Part shown: piece after piece, positions 1-9,404 of the stretch
Layout of the letters: each line of letters begins with the position of its first letter
Numbering within the stretch: the first letter of the stretch is position 1
Assembly (NCBI RefSeq): GCF_019931195.1
Contig: NZ_JAIOUO010000002.1
Span: 372,001-436,000 of the forward strand
Direction: 5' to 3'
Length of the DNA: 64,000 nucleotides
DNA from: Marinobacter sp. F4216
Lineage (GTDB): Bacteria > Pseudomonadota > Gammaproteobacteria > Pseudomonadales > Oleiphilaceae
Made by a program: the position numbers and the translations under genes
The notes under the pieces: model-generated
What the model saw: the letters and a program-made list of their open reading frames with translations, nothing else
The model's database searches: none
What the model was told of the DNA's origin: nothing

Positions 1-2173
1 CGATGTTCAGGTTCAGCTGCTCCAGCACGGCCGTCGTGGCGGCGAAAAGGGCAACCCGGTCTTTCACGTAAATGATGATCTGGGAATAACCGTCGGTCGG
101 GCCCCCGCGGGTGTCGCGAATCAGCACCATCGGATCGGGATTATCGCCGTGGCGAATGATAGCCGCGGTCTGCCAGGCAATGTCGACCGTGGAATCCTGA
201 AGGAAGTAATCTTCGTCCACTGTGTCCCAGATGGTGTCGATCTGCTCGTCGGTCATGTTCTGGGCGATCAGGATTTCCCGCGCTTCGGACTGTGTGGCCT
301 GAATCCATTCATCCCGGTTGACCGGCGTTTCTGTACCCCTGCGAAGAGCGCGCTTGGCTTCGATGTAAAGTTGGCGGAGAAGGGAGGCGCGCCAGGTGTT
401 CCAGAGCTTGGGGTTGGTAGCACTGATGTCGCAGACGGTCAGCACGTAGAGATAATCCAGGTGCATCTGGCTGGGCACGGCCCGGGCAAAATTGTGGATG
501 ATGTCCGGGTCTGAGATGTCCTTGCGCTGGGCGGTCATGGACATCAGAAGATGGTTTTCTACCAGCCACGAAATCAGCGAGGTATCCCGTTCACTCAGGT
601 GATGCTGCTTGCAGAAGGCTTCGGCGTCTATGGCACCCAGCTCCGAGTGGTCGCCGCCACGCCCTTTGGCCACATCGTGGTAGAGCCCGGCGATCAGAAG
701 ATTCTCCAGTTTGGGAAGCTGGTGAATCAGGCGGCAGGCCAGGGGGAACTCGGTTTTCGCCTCGTGTCCCCGCAGGCGGGTCATGTTGCGAATGACTCTG
801 AGAGTATGGGCATCCACCGTGTAGATGTGAAACAGGTCGTGCTGCATCTGTCCGATGATCTGCCCGAATTCAGGCAAGTAGCGCCCAAGCACGTTGTACT
901 TCTTCATGGCAGACAGCGTGTGCTCAAGCGCATGAGGCGTTCGCAGCAGCTCCATGAACAGGGTGGTCACCCCCAGGTCCGATCGGAAGGCATCGTCGAT
1001 CAGGTGCCGGTGAGCCCGTAGGGAGCGAATGGTGGTGGCCCGGATGCCCTTGATGTCAGGGTGCTGTGCCATCAGGACGAAGATCTCCATGATGGCGTAG
1101 GGTGCGTAGGCAAAAACCTGGTTGTTGATGGCCTCAATGTACCGGTTGCGCATCTGGAAGCGCTTGTTCAGGGGCTGGATGTCATCTTCCTGACCAGAGG
1201 CAAGAATGGCCTCATCGTAGTACTGGAGGATGACGTCCGTAAGCTCCGCCAGGGCCAGAACTGTTCGGTAGTAGGACTGCATCATCAGCTCGACACCGAG
1301 ACGTTTGCCTTCGTCCTTGTAGCCCATCATCTGCGCCAGCGCGCGCTGATGATCGAACATCAGACGGTTTTCGTTCCGGTCTGCCAGCAGTTGCAGGCCA
1401 TATCTTAACTGCCAGAGAAATGTCTCTCCCTGCAGGAGAATCTGGTATTCCTCTTCAAGCAGGATGTTCGACTTAACCAGATCGGAAATATCCTGCAGGC
1501 CGAAGTGGCGTTTGGTGATCCAGCCGATGGTCTGGATATCCCGAAGCGCTCCGGGAGACCCCTTCACGTTGGGTTCGAGGTTGTACTCAGTGTCACCGTA
1601 TTTCTCGTGGCGGGCCTGCTGTTCCTGCCGTTTGGCAATAAAATAGGCGCGGTCGGTGCTGACACTGTCGGAATAAACCTGCTCACTGAGTTCCTGGCGT
1701 AAATCGTCGGGGCCAGCGATGGTACGTGTTTCCAGCAGGTTGGTCAGGATCGTGATGTCTTCCCGGGCCGCCTCGATGCCTTCGGCCATGCTTCGGACGC
1801 TGTGCCCGATGTCGAGTTTCAGGTCCCAGAGCAGCGTAATGAAGGCGCTAAGATCCTCGTGCCAGCCGTCTTCGACACCGGACCGGGTTAGAATGAGCAG
1901 GTCGATGTCCGAATGGGGGTGGAGTTCACCGCGACCGTAGCCGCCCACGGCAATCAGCGCGATATCGGGGGAGTCTGCGAACGGGTAGCGTTCCCAGATC
2001 AGCTTTAAAACCCGGTCTACTGTGTCGGCCCGGGAATGCACCAGCGCACGGACATCGGCTCCCTGGCGGAAGGCTTCCGCATCCGCCTGGTAGCGCGTTT
2101 TAAGCAGTTCTTTGGCGGCAGGCGCCGGCGAGGCGTCCTCTCTGATGCGGGACTCCAGTCTGTTTAGGTCCAC
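1..2173 (-). CDS. glnD: Bifunctional uridylyltransferase/uridylyl-removing enzyme GlnD (3' end cut by window edge)
   Basis: This enzyme senses glutamine and adds UMP to, or removes it from, the PII proteins, so it sits at the top of nitrogen regulation. Translation from a GTG at 2173 gives VDLNRLESRIRED and then the nucleotidyltransferase signature GGYGRGELHPHSDIDLLIL near residue 60, with the catalytic G-G and D-x-D. The frame stays open to position 1 (about 724 codons; the family is about 890). The last residues read DRVALFAATTAVLEQLNLNI, typical of the first C-terminal ACT domain, so only the end of the ACT region is missing. The GTG follows the map stop codon directly, with a GGAAGAG ribosome site inside map, so the two genes are probably translationally coupled. 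Confidence 0.95.
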   Translation of the reverse strand, partial: MDLNRLESRIREDASPAPAAKELLKTRYQADAEAFRQGADVRALVHSRADTVDRVLKLIWERYPFADSPDIALIAVGGYGRGELHPHSDIDLLILTRSGVEDGWHEDLSAFITLLWDLKLDIGHSVRSMAEGIEAAREDITILTNLLETRTIAGPDDLRQELSEQVYSDSVSTDRAYFIAKRQEQQARHEKYGDTEYNLEPNVKGSPGALRDIQTIGWITKRHFGLQDISDLVKSNILLEEEYQILLQGETFLWQLRYGLQLLADRNENRLMFDHQRALAQMMGYKDEGKRLGVELMMQSYYRTVLALAELTDVILQYYDEAILASGQEDDIQPLNKRFQMRNRYIEAINNQVFAYAPYAIMEIFVLMAQHPDIKGIRATTIRSLRAHRHLIDDAFRSDLGVTTLFMELLRTPHALEHTLSAMKKYNVLGRYLPEFGQIIGQMQHDLFHIYTVDAHTLRVIRNMTRLRGHEAKTEFPLACRLIHQLPKLENLLIAGLYHDVAKGRGGDHSELGAIDAEAFCKQHHLSERDTSLISWLVENHLLMSMTAQRKDISDPDIIHNFARAVPSQMHLDYLYVLTVCDISATNPKLWNTWRASLLRQLYIEAKRALRRGTETPVNRDEWIQATQSEAREILIAQNMTDEQIDTIWDTVDEDYFLQDSTVDIAWQTAAIIRHGDNPDPMVLIRDTRGGPTDGYSQIIIYVKDRVALFAATTAVLEQLNLNI

Positions 2174-2944
2174 TTAGAACGGCTCTTCCGATCGCTTGGT
2201 CAGAACCTCGTATCCATCGGCAGTGACGAGAATGGTGTGCTCCCACTGTGCGGACAGCTTGTGATCTTTGGTGACCACCGTCCAGCCGTCTGGCAATAAT
2301 TTTGTCTGAAACTTGCCCTGATTGATCATCGGCTCGATCGTGAAGGTCATGCCTTCCTGCAGTTCCATGCCGGTGTCCGGTTTTCCGTAATGCATGACCT
2401 GCGGCTCTTCGTGGAAGACCTTGCCGATACCGTGGCCGCAGTAGTCCCGAACCACCGAGTAGCGATGTTTTTCAGCGTGCTGCTGGATCACATGGCCGAT
2501 ATCGCCCAGTTTGGTGCCGGGTTTGACCAGCTCGATGCCTTTATAGAGGCACTCCTGGGTGATCTTGATCAGGCGCTCGGTGCCGGGTTTGGGCTTTCCG
2601 ACGACCCACATTTTGCTGGTGTCACCGTGGTATTCGTCTTTAATAACGGTCACATCCACATTAATGATGTCGCCGTCCTTGAGCACTTTTTTCTCGGTCG
2701 GTATTCCGTGGCAGATCACGTGATTCACTGACGTACACACGGATTTCGGAAAACCCTTGTAGTTGAGGGGGGCCGGGATCGCCTTCTGCACGTTCACAAT
2801 ATGATCGTGGCAGATGCGGTTGATGTCCTCGGTGGTGATTCCAGGCTTGATGTGCTCATCAAGCAGTTCGAGGACTTCTGCGGCCAGGCGGCCGGCAACG
2901 CGCATTTTTTCGATTTCTTCCGGGGTCTTAATCGATACTTGCAT
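2174..2944 (-). CDS. map: Methionine aminopeptidase type I
   Basis: It removes the initiator methionine from new cytosolic proteins. The five metal ligands of the family are visible: Asp in INVDVT, Asp in HGDTS, His in GHGIG, Glu in TIEPM and Glu in WEHT. Length is about 256 residues, as usual. I place the start at the ATG at 2944 (MQVSIKTPEEIEKM), which matches the family N-terminus and has GGGAAG just upstream. An in-frame ATG at 2956 would add four residues but has no ribosome site. It is the first gene of a leftward map-glnD unit, divergent from rpsB, as in many gammaproteobacteria. Confidence 0.95.
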   Translation of the reverse strand: MQVSIKTPEEIEKMRVAGRLAAEVLELLDEHIKPGITTEDINRICHDHIVNVQKAIPAPLNYKGFPKSVCTSVNHVICHGIPTEKKVLKDGDIINVDVTVIKDEYHGDTSKMWVVGKPKPGTERLIKITQECLYKGIELVKPGTKLGDIGHVIQQHAEKHRYSVVRDYCGHGIGKVFHEEPQVMHYGKPDTGMELQEGMTFTIEPMINQGKFQTKLLPDGWTVVTKDHKLSAQWEHTILVTADGYEVLTKRSEEPF

Positions 2945-3050
2945 CGGGCTTCCCATTAAATTGCATCAGCCCGGCATTTTAAGGGGCTGAGTGTTCAGGT
3001 ACAAGGAAGGTGGGGTGCAAAAATAATGGCTTTTGCGAAGCGGATTGTGG

Positions 3051-3056
3051 TATAAA
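3051..3056 (+). promoter_or_regulatory. Probable -10 element of the rpsB-tsf promoter
   Basis: TATAAA with an upstream TG (TGTGGTATAAA) lies about 150 bases before rpsB and is the best sigma-70 -10 match in the divergent map/rpsB region. The -35 is poor, consistent with an extended -10 promoter. The position would give a leader of roughly 140 nucleotides. Confidence 0.4.
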
Positions 3057-3061
3057 CGCGG

Positions 3062-3201
3062 CCGCCGGAAACGAATCCGGCAAATTCGCACACGTGTCGA
3101 CACGTTGTCCCAGGGTGCTCCCTTTCATCAACACACGAATGAAAGTGGGTTGGGGCAATCGGACTCGTGGAGGACTAACCCGAAGCTAAAAAGGTAACTA
3201 C
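3062..3201 (+). promoter_or_regulatory. Structured leader of the rpsB-tsf mRNA
   Basis: Three inverted repeats fill this leader. GCCGG/CCGGC pairs at 3064-3081. The 14-base perfect palindrome ACGTGTCGACACGT is at 3092-3105. CTTTCAT/ATGAAAG pairs at 3122-3145 with a 10-base loop. In E. coli and relatives the rpsB leader is the site where S2 represses its own operon. That this leader does the same is inference from position and structure. Confidence 0.5.
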
Positions 3202-3954
3202 ATGGCTCAGGTAAATATGCGTGACCTGCTGAAAGCAGGTGCTCACTTCGGTCACCAGACTCGCTACTGGAACCCCAAGATGTCGAAGTTTATCTTCGGC
3301 GCCCGCAACAAGATTCATATCATCAACCTGGAGCAGACTGTTCCTGCCATGAACGATGCGCTGAAGGTTATTCAGCAGCTGGCAGAGAACAAGAACAAGA
3401 TCCTGTTCGTTGGCACCAAGCGTGCTGCGGCCAAGATCATCAAGGAAGAAGCAGAGCGCGCTGGCCAGCCGTTCGTTAACCATCGCTGGCTCGGTGGCAT
3501 GCTGACCAACTACAAGACCATCCGTCAGTCTATCCGTCGCTACCGTGATCTGGACGCCCAGAGCAAAGACGGTACTTTCGACAAGCTGACCAAGAAAGAA
3601 GCTCTTGAGCGCACCCGTGAAATGGACAAGCTCGAGCGTTCAATCGGTGGTATCAAGGACATGGGCGGCCTGCCGGACGCACTGTTCGTTATCGACGTAG
3701 ACCACGAGCGCATCGCGATCAAGGAAGCCAACAAGCTGGGTATTCCGGTTATCGGCGTTGTTGATACCAACAGCGATCCTGACGGCGTTGACTACGTGAT
3801 CCCGGGTAACGACGACGCCATCCGCGCTATCCAGATCTACGTTAAGGCAGTTGCCGATACCTGCATCGAAGCAGCTCAGTCTGCAGGCGCAGGCGCTGAC
3901 GAGTTTGTTGAAGTCAGCGAAGACGCAGAAGGCGCCGCTCCGGCTGCCGAATAA
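3202..3954 (+). CDS. rpsB: 30S ribosomal protein S2
   Basis: S2 is a late-assembling small-subunit protein between head and body of the 30S. The product (250 residues) starts [20 protein letters not shown] and carries the family signatures RWLGGMLTN and [12 protein letters not shown], the usual central coiled-coil segment, and an acidic/alanine C-terminal tail. GTGGAGGACTAACC upstream gives a ribosome site somewhat far from the ATG, in keeping with a structured leader. tsf follows after a hairpin, the normal rpsB-tsf order. Confidence 0.98.
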   Translation: MAQVNMRDLLKAGAHFGHQTRYWNPKMSKFIFGARNKIHIINLEQTVPAMNDALKVIQQLAENKNKILFVGTKRAAAKIIKEEAERAGQPFVNHRWLGGMLTNYKTIRQSIRRYRDLDAQSKDGTFDKLTKKEALERTREMDKLERSIGGIKDMGGLPDALFVIDVDHERIAIKEANKLGIPVIGVVDTNSDPDGVDYVIPGNDDAIRAIQIYVKAVADTCIEAAQSAGAGADEFVEVSEDAEGAAPAAE

Positions 3955-3979
3955 GCGTCAGAACCACGCTTTTGAAGTA

Positions 3980-4009
3980 AGGCGTGCCCGGTTTGAAGCG
4001 GGCACGCCT
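3980..4009 (+). terminator. rpsB-tsf intergenic hairpin (attenuator)
   Basis: AGGCGTGCCCG and CGGGCACGCCT form a perfect 11-bp stem with an 8-base loop. No T tract follows, so partial termination or an RNA-processing/stability element is more likely than full termination. Partial attenuation between rpsB and tsf is known in E. coli. Confidence 0.6.
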
Positions 4010-4045
4010 GTCCTACCGAATTCGAAATAATTGAGAGGATTGAAC

Positions 4046-4915
4046 ATGGCTGCAATTACCGCTGCAATGGTCAAAGAGCTGCGTGAGCGTACCGGTCTTG
4101 GCATGATGGAGTGCAAGAAGGCGCTCGTTGAAGCTGGTGGCGATGTTGATGCTGCAATCGAAGAGCTGCGTAAGTCTTCTGGTTTGAAGGCTGCCAAGAA
4201 AGCCGGCCGTACTGCGGCTGAGGGTGTGTCTCTGGTCAAGATTTCCGATGACAACACCGTTGCTTTCATGCTGGAAGTTAACTCCGAGACTGACTTTGTT
4301 GCCCGTGACGACAACTTCCTCGCGTTCGCCAACGACGTTCTGGCTGTTGCTTTCGAAAAAGGCGAAACCGACGTTGCCAAATTGATGGAAGGCGATCTGG
4401 AAGCCAAGCGCGAGGCGCTGGTTCAGAAGATCGGCGAGAACATCACCGTTCGTCGTGTCGTCAAGGTTGAAGGCCCGGTTGTTGGTGGCTACGTTCACAG
4501 CACCAACAAGATTGCTTCCGTAGTAGCTATCTCTGCCGGTGACGCAGAAGTTGCCCGCGATGTGGCGATGCACGCCGCTGCCGTTAACCCGCGCGTAGGC
4601 AAGCCGGAAGAAATGCCGGAAGAAGAGCTGGAAAAAGAGAAGGAAATCATCAAGGCTCAGCCGGATATGGAAGGCAAGCCTGCTGAAATCGTTGAGAAGA
4701 TGATGGGCGGCCGTATCAAGAAGTTCCTCAAGGAGAACAGCCTTGTTGAACAGCCGTTCGTTAAGAACCCGGATCAGACCGTAGGTGAGCTGATCAAGGC
4801 TGCCGGTGGTGAGCTGGTTGGCTTTGTTCGCCTGGAAGTAGGTGAAGGTATCGAGAAGGAAGAAGTGGACTTCGCTGCTGAGGTTGCTGCTGCAGCTGGC
4901 ACTGGCAAAGCCTGA
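4046..4915 (+). CDS. tsf: Translation elongation factor Ts
   Basis: EF-Ts exchanges GDP for GTP on EF-Tu. The sequence opens [20 protein letters not shown], followed by [13 protein letters not shown] (signature 1) and [15 protein letters not shown] (signature 2, with the TDFV motif that contacts EF-Tu). Length is 289 residues. The ATG at 4046 is chosen over an upstream in-frame TTG because TGAGAGGA lies 6-7 bases before it and the family begins at this Met. It is second in the rpsB operon. Confidence 0.97.
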   Translation: MAAITAAMVKELRERTGLGMMECKKALVEAGGDVDAAIEELRKSSGLKAAKKAGRTAAEGVSLVKISDDNTVAFMLEVNSETDFVARDDNFLAFANDVLAVAFEKGETDVAKLMEGDLEAKREALVQKIGENITVRRVVKVEGPVVGGYVHSTNKIASVVAISAGDAEVARDVAMHAAAVNPRVGKPEEMPEEELEKEKEIIKAQPDMEGKPAEIVEKMMGGRIKKFLKENSLVEQPFVKNPDQTVGELIKAAGGELVGFVRLEVGEGIEKEEVDFAAEVAAAAGTGKA

Positions 4916-4925
4916 TTTTTCTTTC

Positions 4926-4953
4926 GGTGCGCCGGTCTTTCGGACGGCGCACC
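4926..4953 (+). terminator. Hairpin directly after tsf
   Basis: GGTGCGCCG and CGGCGCACC form a perfect 9-bp GC-rich stem with a 10-base loop, 11 bases after the tsf stop. There is no following T tract, so it may be a weak terminator or a 3'-end stabiliser separating rpsB-tsf from pyrH. Confidence 0.5.
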
Positions 4954-5001
4954 ATCTCAGTCTGCCACGTCAGTCGGGGTTTCCCGGCTTTCGTGGCCGG
5001 T

Positions 5002-5044
5002 TTGTATCTGAGATACCCCTTTTTGAGGAGTATGTCAGATACAA
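5002..5044 (+). repeat. Long near-perfect inverted repeat upstream of pyrH
   Basis: TTGTATCTGA (5002-5011) pairs perfectly with TCAGATACAA (5035-5044). Inside, ATAC pairs with GTAT and CCT with AGG, with only two single mismatches and a 5-base loop. The whole element is a 43-base hairpin with 17 paired positions, ending 54 bases before the pyrH start. It could be an mRNA element or a protein-binding operator; nothing in the sequence decides which. Confidence 0.6.
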
Positions 5045-5098
5045 GCCTGCGGAGCGAAAGTCGCCGCATCGCTGCCAACAGACGAAAAGGGGATCACC

Positions 5099-5827
5099 AT
5101 GCCGACATCATCCAAAACCCAGCCCAGATACAAGCGCGTTCTCCTGAAGCTCAGTGGCGAAGCCCTGATGGGTGACCACGATTTCGGTATTGATCCCAAA
5201 GTCCTTGACAGAATGGCCCTTGAAATCGGCGCACTGATCGGTATCGGCGTTCAGGTCGGACTGGTCATCGGGGGTGGTAACCTGTTTCGGGGTGCAGCCC
5301 TGAGCGCAGCCGGTCTGGACCGGGTCACCGGCGACCACATGGGCATGCTGGCGACCGTTATGAACGCCCTGGCCATGCGCGACGCCCTCGAACGTTCCAA
5401 TATCCGCACCCGGGTCATGTCGGCCATTCCCATGAGTGGCATCGTCGAGCACTACGACCGTCGCCGTGCCGTTCGCGATCTGAAAGACGGTGATGTGGTT
5501 ATCTTCTGTGCCGGCACTGGCAACCCCTTCTTCACCACGGATTCCGCTGCCTGTCTCCGCGGCATCGAAATTGAAGCGGACGCCGTGCTCAAGGGCACCA
5601 AGGTGGACGGTGTGTACTCTGCCGATCCCAAGCTGGACAGTTCTGCCGAGAAATACGATTACCTGACCTACGACGAAGTGCTGGACAAAAAGCTGGGCGT
5701 CATGGACCTCACCGCGATCTGCCTCGCCCGCGACCACGGCATGCCGCTGCGGGTGTTCGACATGAACAGCCCGGGCGTGCTGACCCGGATCGTGACTGGT
5801 GAAAAAGAAGGTACACTGATTGAATGA
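5099..5827 (+). CDS. pyrH: UMP kinase
   Basis: It phosphorylates UMP to UDP in pyrimidine synthesis. The product (242 residues) has the amino-acid-kinase fold signatures: [10 protein letters not shown] near the N-terminus, [12 protein letters not shown], the [18 protein letters not shown] nucleotide loop, and DGVYSADPK. Start is the ATG at 5099 preceded by AAAAGGGGATCACC. frr follows after 75 bases, the conserved tsf-pyrH-frr order. Confidence 0.97.
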   Translation: MPTSSKTQPRYKRVLLKLSGEALMGDHDFGIDPKVLDRMALEIGALIGIGVQVGLVIGGGNLFRGAALSAAGLDRVTGDHMGMLATVMNALAMRDALERSNIRTRVMSAIPMSGIVEHYDRRRAVRDLKDGDVVIFCAGTGNPFFTTDSAACLRGIEIEADAVLKGTKVDGVYSADPKLDSSAEKYDYLTYDEVLDKKLGVMDLTAICLARDHGMPLRVFDMNSPGVLTRIVTGEKEGTLIE

Positions 5828-5902
5828 ATTATGCCGGGGCACGGATGCTAGGCTGCCCCGGAAACGATTGAATGTTCTCTGGAACGAATTGAGGGTGCTG
5901 AA

Positions 5903-6460
5903 GTGATTAACGACATCAAAGCCGACGCCGACAAACGAATGCAAAAGAGCCTCGAGGCTCTGCATACGGCCTTTAACAAGATTCGCACCGGTCGGGCACA
6001 TCCAGCGATTCTCGACAGCGTGATGGTCAACTACTACGGGCAGGAAACACCGCTGAAGCAGGTTGCTGGTATCACGGTCGAAGATAACCGGACTCTGGCT
6101 GTGTCTCCCTGGGAAAAGAACCTGGTTCCGACCATCGAAAAGGCGATCATGAGCTCTGATCTGGGCCTCAACCCGGCAACCAGCGGCGACGTGATCCGGG
6201 TTCCTATGCCCATGCTGACCGAAGAAACCCGCCGGGAAATGGTCAAGCAGGCCAAGAACGATGCCGAGCAGGGCCGGGTGGCCATCCGCAGTGCCCGTCG
6301 TGATGCCAATAGCATGATCAAGGAGTTGTTGAAGGAAAAGGAAATCACCGAGGACGACGAGCGTCGTGGAGAGGACGAAATCCAGAAGCTGACCGACCGC
6401 TACATTGCCGAGGTAGACAAGGCGCTCAAGGCGAAAGAAGAAGACTTGATGTCGGTATAA
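5903..6460 (+). CDS. frr: Ribosome recycling factor
   Basis: RRF, with EF-G, splits ribosomes after termination. The product (185 residues) starts at a GTG ([20 protein letters not shown]) and contains [13 protein letters not shown], the conserved NxxRTGRA-type element, and the second helical half ending [14 protein letters not shown]. Standard length. It follows pyrH and precedes uppS. Confidence 0.97.
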   Translation: MINDIKADADKRMQKSLEALHTAFNKIRTGRAHPAILDSVMVNYYGQETPLKQVAGITVEDNRTLAVSPWEKNLVPTIEKAIMSSDLGLNPATSGDVIRVPMPMLTEETRREMVKQAKNDAEQGRVAIRSARRDANSMIKELLKEKEITEDDERRGEDEIQKLTDRYIAEVDKALKAKEEDLMSV

Positions 6461-6528
6461 CCGGCTCAGTGCGGGCAGTAAACCACAAAGGGTAGGGCGC
6501 GGATTGCCAGACCCGAGTAGAGGAATGC

Positions 6529-7302
6529 ATGACGGAATCCGTATCCGCAGAAATTCCGGTGTCTGCAGACAGCAGACCCCGGCACGTTGCCATCATCATG
6601 GATGGCAATAATCGATGGGCCAAAGAGCGCCGGCAGAAGGGTGTTTCGGGTCACAGGGCCGGCGTGGATGCGGTCAAAGCCGTGGTGGAGACCTGCGCCC
6701 GCGAGGGCGTTGAAGTTCTGACGTTGTTTGCTTTTTCCAGTGAGAACTGGCGTCGTCCGGAAGATGAGGTTTCAGCCCTCATGAAGCTGTTCCTCCTGGC
6801 TCTGGAGCGAGAGGTTCGAAAGCTGCACCGCAATAATATCCGCTTGCGGATTATCGGGGACCGTTCTGCCTTCAACGCCGTCTTGCAGAAGAAAATGGCG
6901 GAAGCCGAAGAGCTGACCAAGGACAACACCCTGATGACACTGGTCATCGCCGCCAACTATGGCGGGCACTGGGATATCACTCAGGCTGCCCGGCAACTTG
7001 CCGCCAAGGTTCGGACCGGCAAGCTTGAGCCTGGGGACATTAATGACGACCTGATGCAGCAGCACCTGAGCATCGGTGATTTGCCCATGCCGGATCTGAT
7101 GATTCGTACCGCCGGTGAGCAACGAATCAGTAATTTCATGCTGTGGCACCTGGCCTACGCCGAGTTGTATTTCGCACCGGTGTTCTGGCCTGACTTCAAA
7201 GAAGCCGAGATGCACAAGGCACTGGAGGCGTATGCCAAACGGCAACGCCGGTTTGGTCAGACCGATGACCAGATCAACGCCCGGGCATCCTCCCACTCCT
7301 AA
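6529..7302 (+). CDS. uppS: Undecaprenyl diphosphate synthase (cis-prenyltransferase)
   Basis: It extends farnesyl diphosphate with IPP to make the C55 lipid carrier for peptidoglycan and polysaccharide. Motifs are HVAIIMDGNNRWA (catalytic Asp, near residue 26), GHRAG, FAFSSENWRRP, ANYGGHWDI, and LMIRTAGEQRISNF with WPDF. The usual RTGGE appears here as RTAGE, a mild variant. The product has 257 residues. Its position between frr and cdsA is the classic one. Confidence 0.95.
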   Translation: MTESVSAEIPVSADSRPRHVAIIMDGNNRWAKERRQKGVSGHRAGVDAVKAVVETCAREGVEVLTLFAFSSENWRRPEDEVSALMKLFLLALEREVRKLHRNNIRLRIIGDRSAFNAVLQKKMAEAEELTKDNTLMTLVIAANYGGHWDITQAARQLAAKVRTGKLEPGDINDDLMQQHLSIGDLPMPDLMIRTAGEQRISNFMLWHLAYAELYFAPVFWPDFKEAEMHKALEAYAKRQRRFGQTDDQINARASSHS

Positions 7303-7326
7303 CGACTCCCAGAAGCGATCTCAGCC

Positions 7327-8166
7327 GTGCTCAGAACCAGAATAATCACCGCGCTCATCCTTGCTCCCATTGCCATCGGCGGGATCTTCTTTTTGCCACC
7401 CATGGGGTTTGCCCTGTTCACCGGGCTGATCATCACGTTGGGTGCCTGGGAATGGGCCAACCTGTCTGGTATCGAAGAGCAAGGTGGACGGGTTGCCTAC
7501 GCGGGTGTCGTTGCATTGATTCTTTATTTCCTGCTCAACGTCCCGGCCCTGGTCGTATTCTGGCTGGCATTGGTTTGGTGGGTTGGCTGCTTTTTGCTGG
7601 TCAGGGCTTATCCCAGAGGGGCTGATGGTTGGGGAACGTTGCCGGCGCGGGCCATAATGGGTTTTCTGGTCCTGGTTCCGGCGTGGGTAGGGCTGAATTA
7701 TCTCAGGACGGGCACCTTGTCGTTCGGCGAGGTGACTAACAGTCTCTGGGCTATTCTGTATATCTTCTGTGTGGTCTGGGTGGCAGACATTGGTGCGTAC
7801 TTTGCCGGGCGGGCCTTTGGCAAGGCCAAGCTGGCGCCAAGAGTCAGTCCGGGGAAATCCTGGGCCGGTGTCTGGGGTGGCCTAGTCGCTGTTGGACTCT
7901 TTGCTTTGCTGGTTAGCATGGCGGCTTCCGCTTCTGTGTCAGAGACTGTTCTGCTGATCGCCGCCAGCCTGTTTACCGGTTTTGTGTCCGTGCTCGGCGA
8001 TCTCTTCGAAAGCATGCTCAAGCGCTTCCGCGGTATCAAAGACAGTAGCCAGCTGTTACCGGGGCATGGTGGTATTCTCGACCGCATTGACAGTCTGACC
8101 GCCGCTATTCCTGTGTTTGCGCTTATCATTACCCTCGCAGGCTGGCTCACTGGCGGACACTGGTAA
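7327..8166 (+). CDS. cdsA: Phosphatidate cytidylyltransferase (CDP-diacylglycerol synthase)
   Basis: This integral membrane enzyme makes CDP-diacylglycerol from phosphatidic acid and CTP. It has about eight hydrophobic segments and the C-terminal family signature SVLGDLFESMLKRFRGIKDSS with the PGHGGILDRIDSL tail. The 279-residue ORF begins at a GTG at 7327 (LRTRIITALILAP). It lies 24 bases after uppS and 6 bases before dxr, so the three are cotranscribed. Confidence 0.95.
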   Translation: MLRTRIITALILAPIAIGGIFFLPPMGFALFTGLIITLGAWEWANLSGIEEQGGRVAYAGVVALILYFLLNVPALVVFWLALVWWVGCFLLVRAYPRGADGWGTLPARAIMGFLVLVPAWVGLNYLRTGTLSFGEVTNSLWAILYIFCVVWVADIGAYFAGRAFGKAKLAPRVSPGKSWAGVWGGLVAVGLFALLVSMAASASVSETVLLIAASLFTGFVSVLGDLFESMLKRFRGIKDSSQLLPGHGGILDRIDSLTAAIPVFALIITLAGWLTGGHW

Positions 8167-8172
8167 GGCAGT

Positions 8173-9357
8173 ATGTCGAAGCGTCATCTCACCATTCTCG
8201 GGGCGACCGGCTCTATTGGCTTGAGCACGCTGGACGTGGTCCGGCGTCACCCCGATCGCTTTTCTGTCTATGCACTGACCGCCGGTACGCGAGCCTCTGA
8301 GCTTGCGGCGCTGTGTCGGGAGTTTCAGCCCGAGGTGGCCGTGATGGCCAGTTCAGTGGCGGCGGCCGAGCTCACCGATCTCCTATCCGATATGCCCGGA
8401 ATCCGTGTGCTGGGTGGCCCCGAGGCCCTGTGCGAAGTGGCGTCGGCGGCAGAGTCCGATACCGTGATGGCGGCCATCGTGGGTGCGGCCGGTTTATCGC
8501 CCACCCTTGCCGCGGTGAGAGCGGGCAAGCGAGTGCTGCTGGCCAACAAGGAAGCGTTGGTGATGTCGGGCAAGCTGTTCATGGATGCGGTGGCCGATTC
8601 GGGGGCCGAACTGCTACCTATTGATTCCGAGCACAACGCGATTTTTCAGTGTATGCCTGCGGACAAGGTCCGCGATCCGCTGGGCGCTGGCATCACCCGA
8701 ATTCTCCTGACCGCCTCTGGCGGACCCTTCCGTCAGCACAGCGCAGAGGCGTTGCGTGACGTAACACCAGCCGAGGCCTGCGCCCATCCGAACTGGTCCA
8801 TGGGCCAGAAAATTTCCGTGGATTCGGCCACGCTGATGAACAAGGGCCTGGAATTGATCGAGGCCTGCTGGCTGTTCAACACCACGCCGGAGAAGGTTGA
8901 GGTCCATGTGCACCCGGAGAGCATCATTCACTCCATGGTGGAGTACGCGGATGGCTCTGTACTGGCGCAACTTGGCAGCCCGGATATGAGAACGCCAATT
9001 GCCAACGGGCTCGCGTGGCCTGATCGTATTAATGCGGGTGTGGCGCCGCTGGATTTGTTCTCCATTGGTCGGTTCCACTTCGAGCGGCCCGATCTGGAAC
9101 GCTTTCCATGCCTGAGGCTGGCCGCTGAAGCCTTCGAAACGGGTGGCACTGCACCTGCGGTTTTGAACGCCGCAAACGAAGAGGCCGTCGCGGCATTTCT
9201 GGCTGGTAACCTGTGTTTCTCGGATATCCCCGTTATTATAGAGCGAACCCTGTCCGTAACGGCGGTGGTGCCTGCGGACAGCTTTGCCACTATATTTGCA
9301 AAGGACGCGGAAGCGCGCGTCCGTGCCCGGGAAGAGATTAGTCTTGTCGCGGTCTGA
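8173..9357 (+). CDS. dxr: 1-deoxy-D-xylulose 5-phosphate reductoisomerase
   Basis: It catalyses the first committed step of the MEP isoprenoid pathway and so feeds uppS. The N-terminus has the NADPH-binding loop [13 protein letters not shown]. Further motifs are [24 protein letters not shown] (metal-binding Asp/Glu), [29 protein letters not shown] and [12 protein letters not shown]. The 394-residue length is normal. Confidence 0.97.
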   Translation: MSKRHLTILGATGSIGLSTLDVVRRHPDRFSVYALTAGTRASELAALCREFQPEVAVMASSVAAAELTDLLSDMPGIRVLGGPEALCEVASAAESDTVMAAIVGAAGLSPTLAAVRAGKRVLLANKEALVMSGKLFMDAVADSGAELLPIDSEHNAIFQCMPADKVRDPLGAGITRILLTASGGPFRQHSAEALRDVTPAEACAHPNWSMGQKISVDSATLMNKGLELIEACWLFNTTPEKVEVHVHPESIIHSMVEYADGSVLAQLGSPDMRTPIANGLAWPDRINAGVAPLDLFSIGRFHFERPDLERFPCLRLAAEAFETGGTAPAVLNAANEEAVAAFLAGNLCFSDIPVIIERTLSVTAVVPADSFATIFAKDAEARVRAREEISLVAV

Positions 9358-9404
9358 GCCCGCCTGAGCTCCGGGCTGTCAATGAACGAGCAATCGAGAA
9401 CATT

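Noticed and set aside
5108-6001. 297-codon minus-strand frame opposite pyrH
   Set aside because: It is the complement of a clear pyrH gene and has a His/Val-rich composition typical of antisense frames.
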